Of a stretch of DNA of 64,000 nucleotides, positions 17,217-26,901 are shown one piece after another. Numbering within the stretch: the first letter of the stretch is position 1; each line of letters opens with the position of its first letter. The notes beneath the pieces are model-generated. The model did no database searches and was not told the origin of the DNA. It worked only from the letters and a program-made list of their open reading frames with translations. The position numbers and the translations under genes are program-made. This DNA is from JBFHQE01 sp041592335 (lineage in GTDB: Bacteria; Pseudomonadota; Gammaproteobacteria; Thiohalobacterales; Thiohalobacteraceae): positions 62,001-126,000 of the forward strand of contig JBFHQE010000002.1 in assembly GCA_041592335.1 (NCBI GenBank), in the 5' to 3' direction.

Positions 17217-17540
17217 ATGACGTTTGTCGTCACGGAAAACTGCATCAAATGCAAATACACCGACTGTGTGGAAGTCTGCCCGGTCGACTGTTTCCATGAA
17301 GGACCGAACTTCCTCGTCATTGACCCGGAAGAATGTATCGATTGCACTCTGTGCGAACCCGAATGCCCGGCCGAAGCGATATTCGCCGAGGACGACCTGC
17401 CCGAGGGCCAGGAGCAGTTTCTGGCGCTGAACGCCGAACTGGCGCAGGGATGGCCGGTAATCACCCAGCAGAAGGCGCCACCCGATGACGCCGAGGAATG
17501 GGACGGCAAGCCGGATAAGCTGCAATACCTGGAGCGATGA
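17217..17540 (+). CDS. fdxA: seven-iron ferredoxin FdxA
   Basis: Small cytoplasmic electron carrier with a [3Fe-4S] and a [4Fe-4S] cluster. The 107-residue protein has cysteines at 9, 12, 17, 21, 25 and 40, 43, 46, 50 in the arrangement of 7Fe Azotobacter-type ferredoxins (CPVDCF and CIDCTLCEPECP are visible). A GGAGA site precedes the ATG. In Pseudomonas fdxA lies next to mutS; here the wsp operon separates them. Its last four bases overlap the start of the addB-like gene (ATGA), so it is also the first gene of the nuclease operon. Confidence 0.93.
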   Translation: MTFVVTENCIKCKYTDCVEVCPVDCFHEGPNFLVIDPEECIDCTLCEPECPAEAIFAEDDLPEGQEQFLALNAELAQGWPVITQQKAPPDDAEEWDGKPDKLQYLER

Positions 17541-20410
17541 TCGCAAGGTTGCGTCAGCAAGATTCTTTTTCTCCCTGTATCCGGCTTATTCCCTACCACC
17601 AGCCTTTTCTGGCCGGTGTAGCCGAGGCGCTGCTGGCGGCCGCGCCGGACATTCGCGACCTGACCGGCTACACATTCCTGCTACCGCAACCCCTGACAGC
17701 GCCTGCGTTGCGCCAGGCGCTACTCGCCGCCTCAGGTGAAACCGCCCTGCTCGGCCCCCGGATTACATCCTTGCGCCAATGGGTCATGGCACAGGCTCCG
17801 CTGGTCGATCAATTATCCGATCAGGCCGCCGAGCTTATGCTGGTCGAGGCCTTGCAGGATCATCTCGGCCTGTTTGGCAATGACAACCCCTGGCGCATCG
17901 CCGAGGCGCTGCGGCAATTGTTTACCGAACTCACCCAGCAACACGTTTCACTTCCAGACTCGCTGGATGACTGGACGGCGCGTCTGGCGCAGGCCTACGG
18001 CACGCAAAACCTGTCCCTGCAACGCGAAGCGCGTATCGTGCACCAACTGTGGCAGGCCTGGAACGAACAACTGGCTGCCAGCCAGCACCTGGATCAGGCC
18101 AGCGCCTATCAGCAGGCCCTGGCACAGACACTGTCTCAACCGCATGAACCCTTAATTCTGCTCGGCATGCAATCTTTCACCGCGCCGGAACGCGACTGGT
18201 TACGTCATAAACTGGCGAACGGGCAATTGAGCTGGTTTATTCAGGCACCGGCCAGTCGTGGACGGGCGGAACAGGCGATCGAGCCTTTGCTGGCATTGGC
18301 TGACGTCAAGGCCGAACCCGCGAGCAGCGATATTGGTGCCTGCCTGGCCGCGGTATTTCCGGATGATGACAGCGACATGCGGCAACGTGCGCTACAGCTC
18401 GCAGCCCGCTTTGATCGCAGTCCCCTGCGGGAAAGGTATCGTTGCTTCAGCGCTGACAACCCCGAACAGGAAGTACGCGCCATTGATCTGCAGGTACGGC
18501 AATGGTTACTGGCGGACAAGACTTGTATCGGCATTATCACCGAAGACCGCCGCCTGGCCCGTCGGGTGCGCGCCCTGCTGGAACGCGCCGGGATCGAATT
18601 GCAGGACAGTGGTGGCTGGGCGCTGTCGACCACCACGGCCGCCGCGGTTCTGGAACGCTGGCTGGAATGCATTGAAGAAGACTTCGCTCACCTGCCCTTC
18701 CTGGATTTATTAAAATCACCCTTGCTGTTGCCCGAGACAGATCGCGAGCAACACCTGCACGCGGTTTATCGCCTGGAACAGGACATCATCCTGCATGAAA
18801 ACATCAGCCGTGGCCTGAACCGCTATCAACAGCATCTTGACTACCGACTGCGGCGCCTCAATGCCGAAGAATCTTCCAGCTATGACAGCCTGCGCGACCT
18901 GCTTGAATTAATCGCCGCGGCGGCAACGTCCCTGCAGGCCTTACGTCACACCAGCGCGCTACCCGCCGACTATCTTGCCGCGCTGCAACAAAGCCTGATC
19001 TCGCTGGGCATCTGGCAAAGCTGGCAGCAGGACGCCGCCGGACTGCGCCTGATCAGCCTGTGGGACAGTCTGCATGCCGCCGCCCAAAGACAAACGCTCA
19101 TGCTGGACTGGCAAGGCTTCCGTGTCTGGCTCGGTGGCAATATCGAACGCACCACCTTCCGCCCGGCACAGACCGGAGGACCGGTGCAGCTGCTAACACT
19201 GGAACAAAGCCAGGGACAGCACTTCGATGCCTTGATCATTGGCGGTTGTGATGCGGAACATTTACCGAGCAAGCCCGGCGTATCGCCATTTTTTAATGAT
19301 TCGGTGCGGCACGAACTGGGCTTACCCACCTGGCAACAGGATTATCAACTGCAGCTGTATCACTTTCGGCGAGTACTGGAGGCGGCACCCGACATTTTGT
19401 TTACCTGGCACAGGGAAGATCAGGGCGACCCGGTGTTGCCGAGTCCCTGGCTGGACGCACTGCTCACGCTGCATGAAATCAGCTTTGCTTCGCGGCTGGA
19501 AGACCAGGCACTGCATGCCCTGCTCAAACAGCCGGTCGATGTACAACCGCCGCATTGCGCGCCGCTACCTGCTATACCGCAACAACCCCGGCCACGGCTG
19601 CCGATGGCCTTGCAACCCCTCGCCGAATCGCCCAGCAGTCATCAGCAGCTGATCGACTGTCCCTATCAATATTTCGCTGCCCAGGGGCTGCGACTGCAGC
19701 CACCGGAGGAAATACGCGATGCACTTGCCAAGTCGGACTATGGTGAACGGGTGCATCGTTGCCTGGAAGCCTTCCACAGTGACGTAAAGGAATTGCCCGG
19801 CCCGTTCACACATGCCGTGACAGAACAGAATCGCCCCTCGGCCATTGACATGCTGACTGCAATCGCTCATGCCGAGTTTGCCAAGGATCTGGAAGATAAC
19901 TTTCAGCATCGTGGCTGGCTGAAACGCTGGCTGAAAAAAATTCCGCAATACATCGACTGGCAAATTACGCACCAGCAGCAGTGGCAGGTAAAACGAACCG
20001 AACAGAGGCTGGAACAACAGTTATCTCCCGTGCTTACCGTCAAGGGTCGACTGGATCGTATCGACAGTGATCGCGATGCCCTGGCCATTATCGATTACAA
20101 AACCGGCGCCTCCGCCAAAAGGGATGAGGTTGTTGCAGGCGAAGCCGTGCAATTGCCCTTTTATGCCCTGCTCAGTGAACAGCCCGTGGCGGAAGTCAGT
20201 TATCTCAAGCTCGACGATGAGCCGTTACGCGATGGCGCGCGTCTCACGGACGATGAACTGGCAGCGCTGACGGCAGCAACTCGCGAACGCCTCCTCAACA
20301 CCCATGCCGCGATCGCCGCCAATGCACCTTTACCGGCCTGGGGCGACCCCAACAGCTGCAGGTACTGTGACATGCGCGGCTTGTGCCGCAAGGATATCTG
20401 GGATGAGTAA
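17537..20410 (+). CDS. addB: AddB-like nuclease subunit with Fe-S staple
   Basis: A 957-residue protein predicted to be the partner of the AddA-like helicase in double-strand break end resection. The C-terminus is a RecB-type PD-(D/E)XK nuclease: GRLDRID near residue 836, IIDYKTG near 852, and QLPFYALL. It is followed by a CRYCDMRGLC cluster near 941-950. Together with a cysteine near 708 (IDCPYQYF) these four cysteines match the iron-sulphur staple of AddB. The N-terminal two thirds is helicase-like but without a clear Walker A, as expected for AddB. It is coupled to fdxA before it and to addA after it. Often annotated only as a PD-(D/E)XK family DNA repair protein. Confidence 0.8.
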   Translation: MIARLRQQDSFSPCIRLIPYHQPFLAGVAEALLAAAPDIRDLTGYTFLLPQPLTAPALRQALLAASGETALLGPRITSLRQWVMAQAPLVDQLSDQAAELMLVEALQDHLGLFGNDNPWRIAEALRQLFTELTQQHVSLPDSLDDWTARLAQAYGTQNLSLQREARIVHQLWQAWNEQLAASQHLDQASAYQQALAQTLSQPHEPLILLGMQSFTAPERDWLRHKLANGQLSWFIQAPASRGRAEQAIEPLLALADVKAEPASSDIGACLAAVFPDDDSDMRQRALQLAARFDRSPLRERYRCFSADNPEQEVRAIDLQVRQWLLADKTCIGIITEDRRLARRVRALLERAGIELQDSGGWALSTTTAAAVLERWLECIEEDFAHLPFLDLLKSPLLLPETDREQHLHAVYRLEQDIILHENISRGLNRYQQHLDYRLRRLNAEESSSYDSLRDLLELIAAAATSLQALRHTSALPADYLAALQQSLISLGIWQSWQQDAAGLRLISLWDSLHAAAQRQTLMLDWQGFRVWLGGNIERTTFRPAQTGGPVQLLTLEQSQGQHFDALIIGGCDAEHLPSKPGVSPFFNDSVRHELGLPTWQQDYQLQLYHFRRVLEAAPDILFTWHREDQGDPVLPSPWLDALLTLHEISFASRLEDQALHALLKQPVDVQPPHCAPLPAIPQQPRPRLPMALQPLAESPSSHQQLIDCPYQYFAAQGLRLQPPEEIRDALAKSDYGERVHRCLEAFHSDVKELPGPFTHAVTEQNRPSAIDMLTAIAHAEFAKDLEDNFQHRGWLKRWLKKIPQYIDWQITHQQQWQVKRTEQRLEQQLSPVLTVKGRLDRIDSDRDALAIIDYKTGASAKRDEVVAGEAVQLPFYALLSEQPVAEVSYLKLDDEPLRDGARLTDDELAALTAATRERLLNTHAAIAANAPLPAWGDPNSCRYCDMRGLCRKDIWDE

Positions 20411-23400
20411 CTCGCCACTCAAGGCCACGCACCCCGAAATCAATGCCACCGTGCATGCCTCGGCCGGCACCGGTAAAACCTGGTTGCTGGTCACCCGCAT
20501 GGTACGCCTGTTACTGGCAGGAGCCCGGCCCGCCAACCTGCTCGCCGTGACTTTTACCCGCAAGGCCGCCGCCGAGATGCAACAACGCCTCACCGAACGA
20601 CTGGCTGATCTGGCCCGTGCCGACGATGCAGCACTGGACACTCAGCTTAAACAGATCGGCCTTGAACCGAGCACCGCGTTGCGCAGCCAGGCGCGCCGCC
20701 TGTATGACCAGCTCATGTTTAACGAGCAACGTCCGCGCACCACGACCTTTCATGCCTTTTGCCAGGAAATCCTGCAGCGTTTCCCCGTCGAGGCTGAAAT
20801 CCCGCCGGGTTTCGAACTGCTGGATTCCGAGGCGCAATGTCGCGAACTGGCCTGGGCCAGCCTGTATGCCGAGGTCACGCAGGCGCCGGACAGTGAGCTC
20901 GCGCGCCACCTGGAAACCCTGTACGAGTTGTGTAACGGCATGCACAACACCCACCAGGCTCTGAACCAGTTTCTGGCGCAACGCATCGACTGGTGGGCCT
21001 TCACTCATGACAAGCAATACCCGGCGCGCTGGGCGGCCGCGGTGTTGAAGGAACAGCTGCAAGTCGACCCCGAAATTGATCCTGTCGCCGACTTCTTCCA
21101 CGACCTGCGGATGCAGATGATTAGGGAGTTTGCGCAATTACTGGCGAAACACGACACCCCTACCAACCTCAAACACAGCGCCGCAGCGCTCTCTGCCCTG
21201 GACAATTCACTTAATCCGGAACAACGAATCGACGCCTTGCGTTCCGCATTATTCACCCAGTCCGGCACGCGCATGGCGCGCAAGAGCAGCAATCCACTCG
21301 TTAAAAAACTGGGCGAGACAGGTGTAGCACGCTTACTGGATCTCCACGACCTGCTGTGTGGCGCACTGGAAACGCTACAGGAACAGCAAAACCGCATCAT
21401 CACCTTCCAGCTCAATCGCAGCTGGTATCATGCCGGCGATGCGCTTTTAACTCACTACCAGCGCATCAAGCATGAACAACGTCTGCTGGATTTTTCAGAC
21501 CTGGAATGGAAATCCTACCAACTGTTGAATCAATCCGAACAGGCGCACTGGATTCAGTACAAACTGGATGCGCGCATTGATCATCTGCTGATCGATGAAT
21601 TTCAGGATACCAACCCGACCCAGTGGCGATTACTGCTGCCGCTGCTGGAGGAACTGGCCGCCGGTAGCTCAGAGCGCGCACGCAGCGTTTTTCTGGTGGG
21701 CGATGCCAAGCAGTCCATCTATCGTTTCCGGCGCGCCGACGCGCGCCTGCTGGAACATGCCTCGCAATGGCTGGGACAACATTTCGATGCCGAACCTGTC
21801 CACCTGGATCGATCGCGGCGCTCCAGCCAGGCGGTGATTGATTGTGTGAATGCCGTGTTTCAGCAACCGGTTCCACTACTGGAAGGTTTTCCCACGCATA
21901 CGACCTTTAACACGGATTTATGGGGAGAAGTTCAACTGCTGCCGCTTATTGAAATCGGCGAAACCGAAGAAGACATCCCGGCAATAGAAGGATTGCGCGA
22001 TCCTTTGCAACAGCCACGCATCGTTAGCGAAGATCAACGCTATTACCGCGAAGGCCAGTTAATTGCCGAACAGATCAAAACCCTCATTGCACATAAGACT
22101 CCCATCGGCTCCGATGATAATGCCCGCGCCATCAGCTACCGCGACATCCTGATTCTGCTGCGCAGTCGTAACCATGCGCCGCATTACGAGCGCGCCCTGC
22201 GTGATGCCGGCATTCCATTTCTTGGTACAGCCCGTGGCGCCCTGCTGCACAGTATCGAAGCGCGCGATCTGGAAGCATTACTCAATACCCTGATCGCGCC
22301 GCATAACAATCTTGCCCTGGCGCAGGTATTGCGCTGCCCACTGTTCGCCTGCACCGACGATGATCTGGTTGCATTGGCGCAAGCGCCCGGCAAGGACTGG
22401 ATGGAACGCCTGCTTGCTCTTGCACAGACACTTGATGACTCACACCCGCTGGGGCTGGCAGCTTCCCTGCTCACCCAGTGGCGACAATGGACCGGCGTGC
22501 TACCGGTGCATGACTTGCTTGACCGGATTTACTTTGAAGGCAACCTGCTGGCACGTTACCTGACGGCAACGCCCGCCAGCCTGCAGCCGCGCGTGCATGC
22601 CAACCTGTTACGTTTCCTGGAACTTGCACTGGAAATCGACAGTGGCCGTTATCCCAGCCTGCCGCGCTTCATACATGCCCTGCACAGCTTGCGCGAGCTG
22701 GACGAGGATGCACCGGATGATGCCGCACCCAGCAGTGGCAGTGACCGCGTACAGTTCATGACCATCCATGGCGCCAAGGGGCTGGAGGCACCGGTCGTCT
22801 TTCTCGCGGACAGCAGCAGCGTGCCACGCGATAAATCCACCTGGTCTGCACTGGTCGACTGGCCAGCCGAAAAATCACGTCCGGCCGCTTTCTTCCTGTT
22901 AGCGGACAGCAAGCGTCGCGATACCGTAAGCGCTGCGCATAAAGCCAGCCAGGACCAGGCTGCCACCCGCGAAGATGCCAACCTGCTGTACGTAGCGCTC
23001 ACCCGTGCCCGTCAATGCCTGTATATTTCAGGCACCGAGCCGTCCCGCGGCCAGAAACTTGGCTGGTATGGCGTCATCCAGTCCGCACTGGGAGAGACAA
23101 CTGGCCTGCAATCGGCACAGCCACCCACCATTGCAACGCGGCCGTCACCAGTAGAGACATCAAGTATCGCTTACGATGCAAGGTTGAATCAGCCCATCAA
23201 GGTCGGTCGTCAACAACAACGCATTGCTCCCAGCCGCCAGACGGATTTTATCGACATGGCGGCCACACATGACCCGGATGCCTGTGAACGCGGCATTGCG
23301 ATTCATCGATTTCTGGAACTGATGACTGAACCCGAAGCGGTCGACACCGAACAGGCACTGCATCGCGTCGCCATTGAATGCGCACGATCCAGGGATGATC

Positions 23401-23762
23401 CCGACCTTCTGAACTGGCTATCCGAGGCACAACACGCACTGACAAGCGATACGGTCGCGCATCTGTTTACCACTGGCAACGACCGCCGGATATTCAAGGA
23501 AGTGCCGATCAGCTATCGACAGAACGGCATCATGATCGATGGCGTTATCGATCGCCTGATCGTCGATGAGACGCAGGTTACGCTGGTGGATTTCAAATCG
23601 AGTCCCGTGCAGTCCGGGCAAGAAGCCCGCCAACATGCCCTTGCCTACGAGCGGCAAATGAAACTGTATGCCGATGGGATTCGCATGCTCTGGCCGGATA
23701 AAACCCTGCAGACCTGCCTGCTATTTACCCACGGCCCTTATCTCGTGCCGATAAATGTGTAG
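20403..23762 (+). CDS. addA: AddA-like helicase-nuclease (UvrD/RecB family)
   Basis: UvrD-family helicase fused to a RecB-like nuclease, about 1119 residues. Motifs in order are Walker A SAGTGKTWLL near residue 21, LLAVTFTRKAAAEM (motif Ia), LLIDEFQDTNPTQW (Walker B) near 397, GDAKQSIYRFRRAD (motif III), MTIHGAKGLEAPVVFL (motif V) and LLYVALTRARQCLY (motif VI). The nuclease motifs are DGVIDRL near 1046 and LVDFKSS near 1062. Start is the ATG at 20403, overlapping the addB stop by eight bases. It most likely forms an AddAB complex that processes DNA ends to load RecA. RecBCD genes are not seen in the window. Confidence 0.88.
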   Translation: MSNSPLKATHPEINATVHASAGTGKTWLLVTRMVRLLLAGARPANLLAVTFTRKAAAEMQQRLTERLADLARADDAALDTQLKQIGLEPSTALRSQARRLYDQLMFNEQRPRTTTFHAFCQEILQRFPVEAEIPPGFELLDSEAQCRELAWASLYAEVTQAPDSELARHLETLYELCNGMHNTHQALNQFLAQRIDWWAFTHDKQYPARWAAAVLKEQLQVDPEIDPVADFFHDLRMQMIREFAQLLAKHDTPTNLKHSAAALSALDNSLNPEQRIDALRSALFTQSGTRMARKSSNPLVKKLGETGVARLLDLHDLLCGALETLQEQQNRIITFQLNRSWYHAGDALLTHYQRIKHEQRLLDFSDLEWKSYQLLNQSEQAHWIQYKLDARIDHLLIDEFQDTNPTQWRLLLPLLEELAAGSSERARSVFLVGDAKQSIYRFRRADARLLEHASQWLGQHFDAEPVHLDRSRRSSQAVIDCVNAVFQQPVPLLEGFPTHTTFNTDLWGEVQLLPLIEIGETEEDIPAIEGLRDPLQQPRIVSEDQRYYREGQLIAEQIKTLIAHKTPIGSDDNARAISYRDILILLRSRNHAPHYERALRDAGIPFLGTARGALLHSIEARDLEALLNTLIAPHNNLALAQVLRCPLFACTDDDLVALAQAPGKDWMERLLALAQTLDDSHPLGLAASLLTQWRQWTGVLPVHDLLDRIYFEGNLLARYLTATPASLQPRVHANLLRFLELALEIDSGRYPSLPRFIHALHSLRELDEDAPDDAAPSSGSDRVQFMTIHGAKGLEAPVVFLADSSSVPRDKSTWSALVDWPAEKSRPAAFFLLADSKRRDTVSAAHKASQDQAATREDANLLYVALTRARQCLYISGTEPSRGQKLGWYGVIQSALGETTGLQSAQPPTIATRPSPVETSSIAYDARLNQPIKVGRQQQRIAPSRQTDFIDMAATHDPDACERGIAIHRFLELMTEPEAVDTEQALHRVAIECARSRDDPDLLNWLSEAQHALTSDTVAHLFTTGNDRRIFKEVPISYRQNGIMIDGVIDRLIVDETQVTLVDFKSSPVQSGQEARQHALAYERQMKLYADGIRMLWPDKTLQTCLLFTHGPYLVPINV

Positions 23763-23809
23763 AATGATTTACCCTCTCCTACAAGATATGAAACAACCGG
23801 AGTTTACTA

Positions 23810-24670
23810 ATGGCTGATAGCCCCTACGTCGTCGATGTCACCCTGGAAACCTTCGAACAGGAAGTGGTGCGTAAATCGCTGGAAGTTCCGGTACTGATCG
23901 ACTTCTGGGCCGACTGGTGCGCGCCCTGCAAAATGCAGTTACCAATCCTGCTGCAACTGGTCGAGGAATTTCAGGGCCGCTTCGTGCTAGCCAAGGTCGA
24001 CACCGAAGCACAGCAGGAACTCGCGGCACACTTCGGTATTCGCAGTATCCCGACCATGAAACTCGTCCACCAGGGACAGATCGTGGAAGAAATCAGCGGC
24101 GCGCAGCCGGAAGCGCTATTGCGCGAAATGCTGGAAAAGTATCTGGCACGCCCCTCGGACAACCTGCGCGAACAAGCACTCGCCAAGGCCGAATCCGATC
24201 CTGAAGAGGCGCTGGCCTTATTACGCATGGCGGCGGCCGATGATCCCGACAATACCCGCATTCATCTCGACTATGCACGCATCTGCCTGAGCCAGGGCCA
24301 TTACGATGATGTGGAACAAACCCTGAATGGATTGCCGATCAACATCCGCGAGGACGACGAAGTCAGGCAACTGCTGGCTGCAGCCAAGTTCGCCAGGAAA
24401 ACGGGCAGTTCCGGCGATACCAGCGCGTTACAAAAAGCGATCGAAGCCAATCCCGCCGACCTGGCGGCGCGGGAACAGCTGGCCAATCTGCTGGTTGCAC
24501 AGGGCAAGCCGGAAGATGCCATGGAACAGTTTATCGAGATCCTTAAACGCGACAGGTCGTTCAATGACGAGATCGGCAGAAAAGGCCTGCTACAACTCTT
24601 CGAAATGCTGGGCAACGAAGGCGAACTGGTGCAGAAATACCGACGTAAAATGTTTGGCCTGCTTTATTAA
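23810..24670 (+). CDS. cnoX: CnoX-like thioredoxin with TPR domain
   Basis: A 286-residue protein with an N-terminal thioredoxin domain (active site WCAPCK near residues 36-40) and a C-terminal tetratricopeptide region. This is the architecture of CnoX/YbbN, a chaperedoxin that protects proteins from overoxidation and hands clients to GroEL or DnaK. The E. coli protein has SxxC and lacks reductase activity, whereas this one keeps both cysteines and could reduce disulphides. CGGAG precedes the ATG. It lies 47 bases behind addA and converges on dsbC. Confidence 0.87.
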   Translation: MADSPYVVDVTLETFEQEVVRKSLEVPVLIDFWADWCAPCKMQLPILLQLVEEFQGRFVLAKVDTEAQQELAAHFGIRSIPTMKLVHQGQIVEEISGAQPEALLREMLEKYLARPSDNLREQALAKAESDPEEALALLRMAAADDPDNTRIHLDYARICLSQGHYDDVEQTLNGLPINIREDDEVRQLLAAAKFARKTGSSGDTSALQKAIEANPADLAAREQLANLLVAQGKPEDAMEQFIEILKRDRSFNDEIGRKGLLQLFEMLGNEGELVQKYRRKMFGLLY

Positions 24671-24679
24671 TAAATGCAA

Positions 24680-25402
24680 TTAGCGTATTGGCGTTTCGCC
24701 ATCCAGCATGGCGGCCAGCGCATCCGCCGGACGATAACCGGGAAGCACCTGCCCGCTTTCCAGCACCAGTGCCGGCGTGCCGTTAAGGCCCAGCATCTGC
24801 ACCAGCTTCATATGCTCGTCTATCGGGTTATCACAACGCTTTTCTTCAACTTCCTTGCCGTTCTTGCTGTCGGTCAGCGCTTGTTGCTGGTTTTTCGCGC
24901 ACCACACGCTCTGCGCTTTGAAGTAAGAAGGCGTGTTCGGACCTGATCGCGGGAAAAACATGTATTGCACACTAATGCCTTTGGCATTGAGCTGTTCCAT
25001 TTCGTTGTGCAGCTTGCGGCAGTAACCGCAGTCGATGTCCGTAAACACCGTGACACGATGCTTCTCGTTCTTGGCGGGGAAAACGATCATCTGGTCTTCG
25101 TCAACGCTGGCAATCACATCCCGGGTAAGCTCTGCATGCCGTTCCGCCGTGATATTTTTCATTTGATCAATATCCAGCAGATTGCCTTTCATCAGGTAAC
25201 GACCATCTTCGGATATATAGAAAATCTGGGGACCGTAGGTAACCTCGTACAGGCCCTTGACGGCGGTTTCAGTGATGGCATCGGGTTTTTCATCCGGGAT
25301 CAACACCTGCAGCTTCTTGGTGAGCATGGCCTCATCCACCGCCAGCGCAATATTCGAAAATCCGACAAAAAACAGGGAAAACAATAAGTTGAAATATTTC
25401 AT
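24680..25402 (-). CDS. dsbC: periplasmic disulphide isomerase DsbC
   Basis: Rearranges wrong disulphides in periplasmic proteins and is kept reduced by DsbD. The 240-residue precursor has a signal peptide (hydrophobic residues 4-19, cleavage around ALA-VDE). An N-terminal dimerisation domain comes next, then a thioredoxin domain with CGYC at residues 125-128 preceded by VTVFTDIDC, typical of DsbC. The cis-proline region lies in GLNGTPALVLESGQVLPGY near residue 210. It converges with cnoX, with only nine bases between the two stop codons. Confidence 0.93.
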   Translation of the reverse strand: MKYFNLLFSLFFVGFSNIALAVDEAMLTKKLQVLIPDEKPDAITETAVKGLYEVTYGPQIFYISEDGRYLMKGNLLDIDQMKNITAERHAELTRDVIASVDEDQMIVFPAKNEKHRVTVFTDIDCGYCRKLHNEMEQLNAKGISVQYMFFPRSGPNTPSYFKAQSVWCAKNQQQALTDSKNGKEVEEKRCDNPIDEHMKLVQMLGLNGTPALVLESGQVLPGYRPADALAAMLDGETPIR

Positions 25403-25485
25403 GCACTCAGACTCTTCTCAATAAAGGACGCATGGTAGCGTCTCGGAACATGCAAGGATAGACCGTGAATATCATAGAAAGTTTA

Positions 25486-26376
25486 CTAGGCGCGCGGATG
25501 ATGGGCTGTATGCAGCGATTTCAGGCGCTCGCGCGCGACATGGGTATAGATCTGGGTCGTGGAAAGATCGCTGTGACCCAGTAGCAACTGTACCACCCGC
25601 AGGTCAGCGCCATGATTCAGCAGATGCGTAGCAAAGGCATGCCGCAAGGTATGCGGCGACAGCTTGCTCCTGATGTTAGCCTGTTGCGCGTACTGCTTAA
25701 TACGATACCAGAAGGCCTGGCGGGTCAGCGGCTCCCCGCCACGGCCTGGGAACACCACATCCGAACTAACCCGCTTCAACAGATCCGGTCGCGCTTCCCG
25801 CAGATAGCGCTTAAGCCAGTCGACGGCCTCGTCCCCCAGTGGCACAAGTCGCTCCTTGTTGCCCTTGCCGATAATCTTGACCAGCCCCTGCGCAAGACTG
25901 ACCTGGTACTCCGTCAGACTCACCAGTTCGGTGACACGCAAACCCGCGGCATACAGCACTTCCAGCATGCTGCGGTCGCGCAGACCAATCGCGGTTTCTG
26001 TGTCGGGTGCCGCCAGCAGCCGGGTGACATCATCCTCGCTTAATGCCGCAGGGAGCGTACGGCCGAGCCTGGGCGATTCCAGTTGCGCCGTTGGATCGTG
26101 CTGCATGCGCCGTTCGCGCAACTGATAGCGATAGAAACGGCGCAAGGTGGACAACAGACGCGCATCGGAACGCGCGCTGACACGTTGCTTATGGCGCGCA
26201 GCCAGGTATTCGCCCAGATGGTATTGCTGAACTTCGAGCAGGGATAACGATTGCCGATCCAGCCAGCGGGAAAAATGCTTCAGGTCGTTGCGGTAAGACG
26301 CCAGCGTGTTATCGCTAAGGCCGGCTTCCATCCACAGCGCATCCAGAAAATCTTCGTATATAGACTGATTAACCAA
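25486..26376 (-). CDS. xerD: tyrosine recombinase XerD
   Basis: Site-specific recombinase that resolves chromosome dimers at dif together with XerC under FtsK control. The 296-residue length is right. The catalytic set is complete: Arg147 (AAGLRVTEL), Lys171 (IIGKGNKERLVPLG), His242 and Arg245 (SPHTLRHAFATHLL), His268 (LLGHSDLSTTQIY) and Tyr277. The start is a TTG (MVNQSIYEDFLDALW). XerD rather than XerC is indicated by the N-terminus and by the dsbC neighbour, a common xerD-dsbC pairing in gammaproteobacteria. No dif site is visible here. Confidence 0.92.
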   Translation of the reverse strand: MVNQSIYEDFLDALWMEAGLSDNTLASYRNDLKHFSRWLDRQSLSLLEVQQYHLGEYLAARHKQRVSARSDARLLSTLRRFYRYQLRERRMQHDPTAQLESPRLGRTLPAALSEDDVTRLLAAPDTETAIGLRDRSMLEVLYAAGLRVTELVSLTEYQVSLAQGLVKIIGKGNKERLVPLGDEAVDWLKRYLREARPDLLKRVSSDVVFPGRGGEPLTRQAFWYRIKQYAQQANIRSKLSPHTLRHAFATHLLNHGADLRVVQLLLGHSDLSTTQIYTHVARERLKSLHTAHHPRA

Positions 26377-26453
26377 GAAGCTATCGCAACGATTTACAAT
26401 TCACGGGTAACTGCTACCCTAAACGAATTACAACCGCGACACCAGACAGAAAA

Positions 26454-26897
26454 ATGAAAACAATCTACCTTGTCTTGATTACCCTGATTTTTGCCTCCAC
26501 GGGCCATGCCCAGGTCTATAAATGGACCGATGCGCAGGGCAACATTCATTTCGGCGACAAGCCCCCGGGCACGGTGCAGGCGGAACAGGTAACGATACGG
26601 GTCAATACCTACTCGGGTGGAGCCAATGTCGAGGCGCTAAAGGCGTTCACAAACGACAAGGTGGTACTCTATAGCACCCAAAGCTGCGGCTACTGCAAAC
26701 AGGCGCGCCGCTTCCTGAACAGTAAACGCATACCATTTCAGGAATATGACGTGGAAACAAGTCGCAGGGGGCAACGCGACTATGAACAACTCAATGGTCG
26801 CGGCGTACCCATTATATTGGTCGGAGAACAGCGCATGAATGGTTTTAGCGAAGACCGGCTGAGAAGCCTGTTAAGCACCGCTGGCTATTCACTCTGA
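26454..26897 (+). CDS. exported glutaredoxin with DUF4124 domain
   Basis: A 147-residue protein with a signal peptide (residues 1-19, cut after GHA), a short DUF4124 module (QVYKWTDAQGNIHFGDKPP) and a glutaredoxin domain with CGYC at 78-81 and the RGVPIILV cis-proline loop. The likely location is the periplasm. Glutathione is not normally the partner there, so its substrate is open. It diverges from xerD with 77 bases between starts and converges on marC. The combination of DUF4124 and glutaredoxin recurs in proteobacteria, but I know of no defined role. Confidence 0.85.
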   Translation: MKTIYLVLITLIFASTGHAQVYKWTDAQGNIHFGDKPPGTVQAEQVTIRVNTYSGGANVEALKAFTNDKVVLYSTQSCGYCKQARRFLNSKRIPFQEYDVETSRRGQRDYEQLNGRGVPIILVGEQRMNGFSEDRLRSLLSTAGYSL

Positions 26898-26901
26898 CAT
26901 T

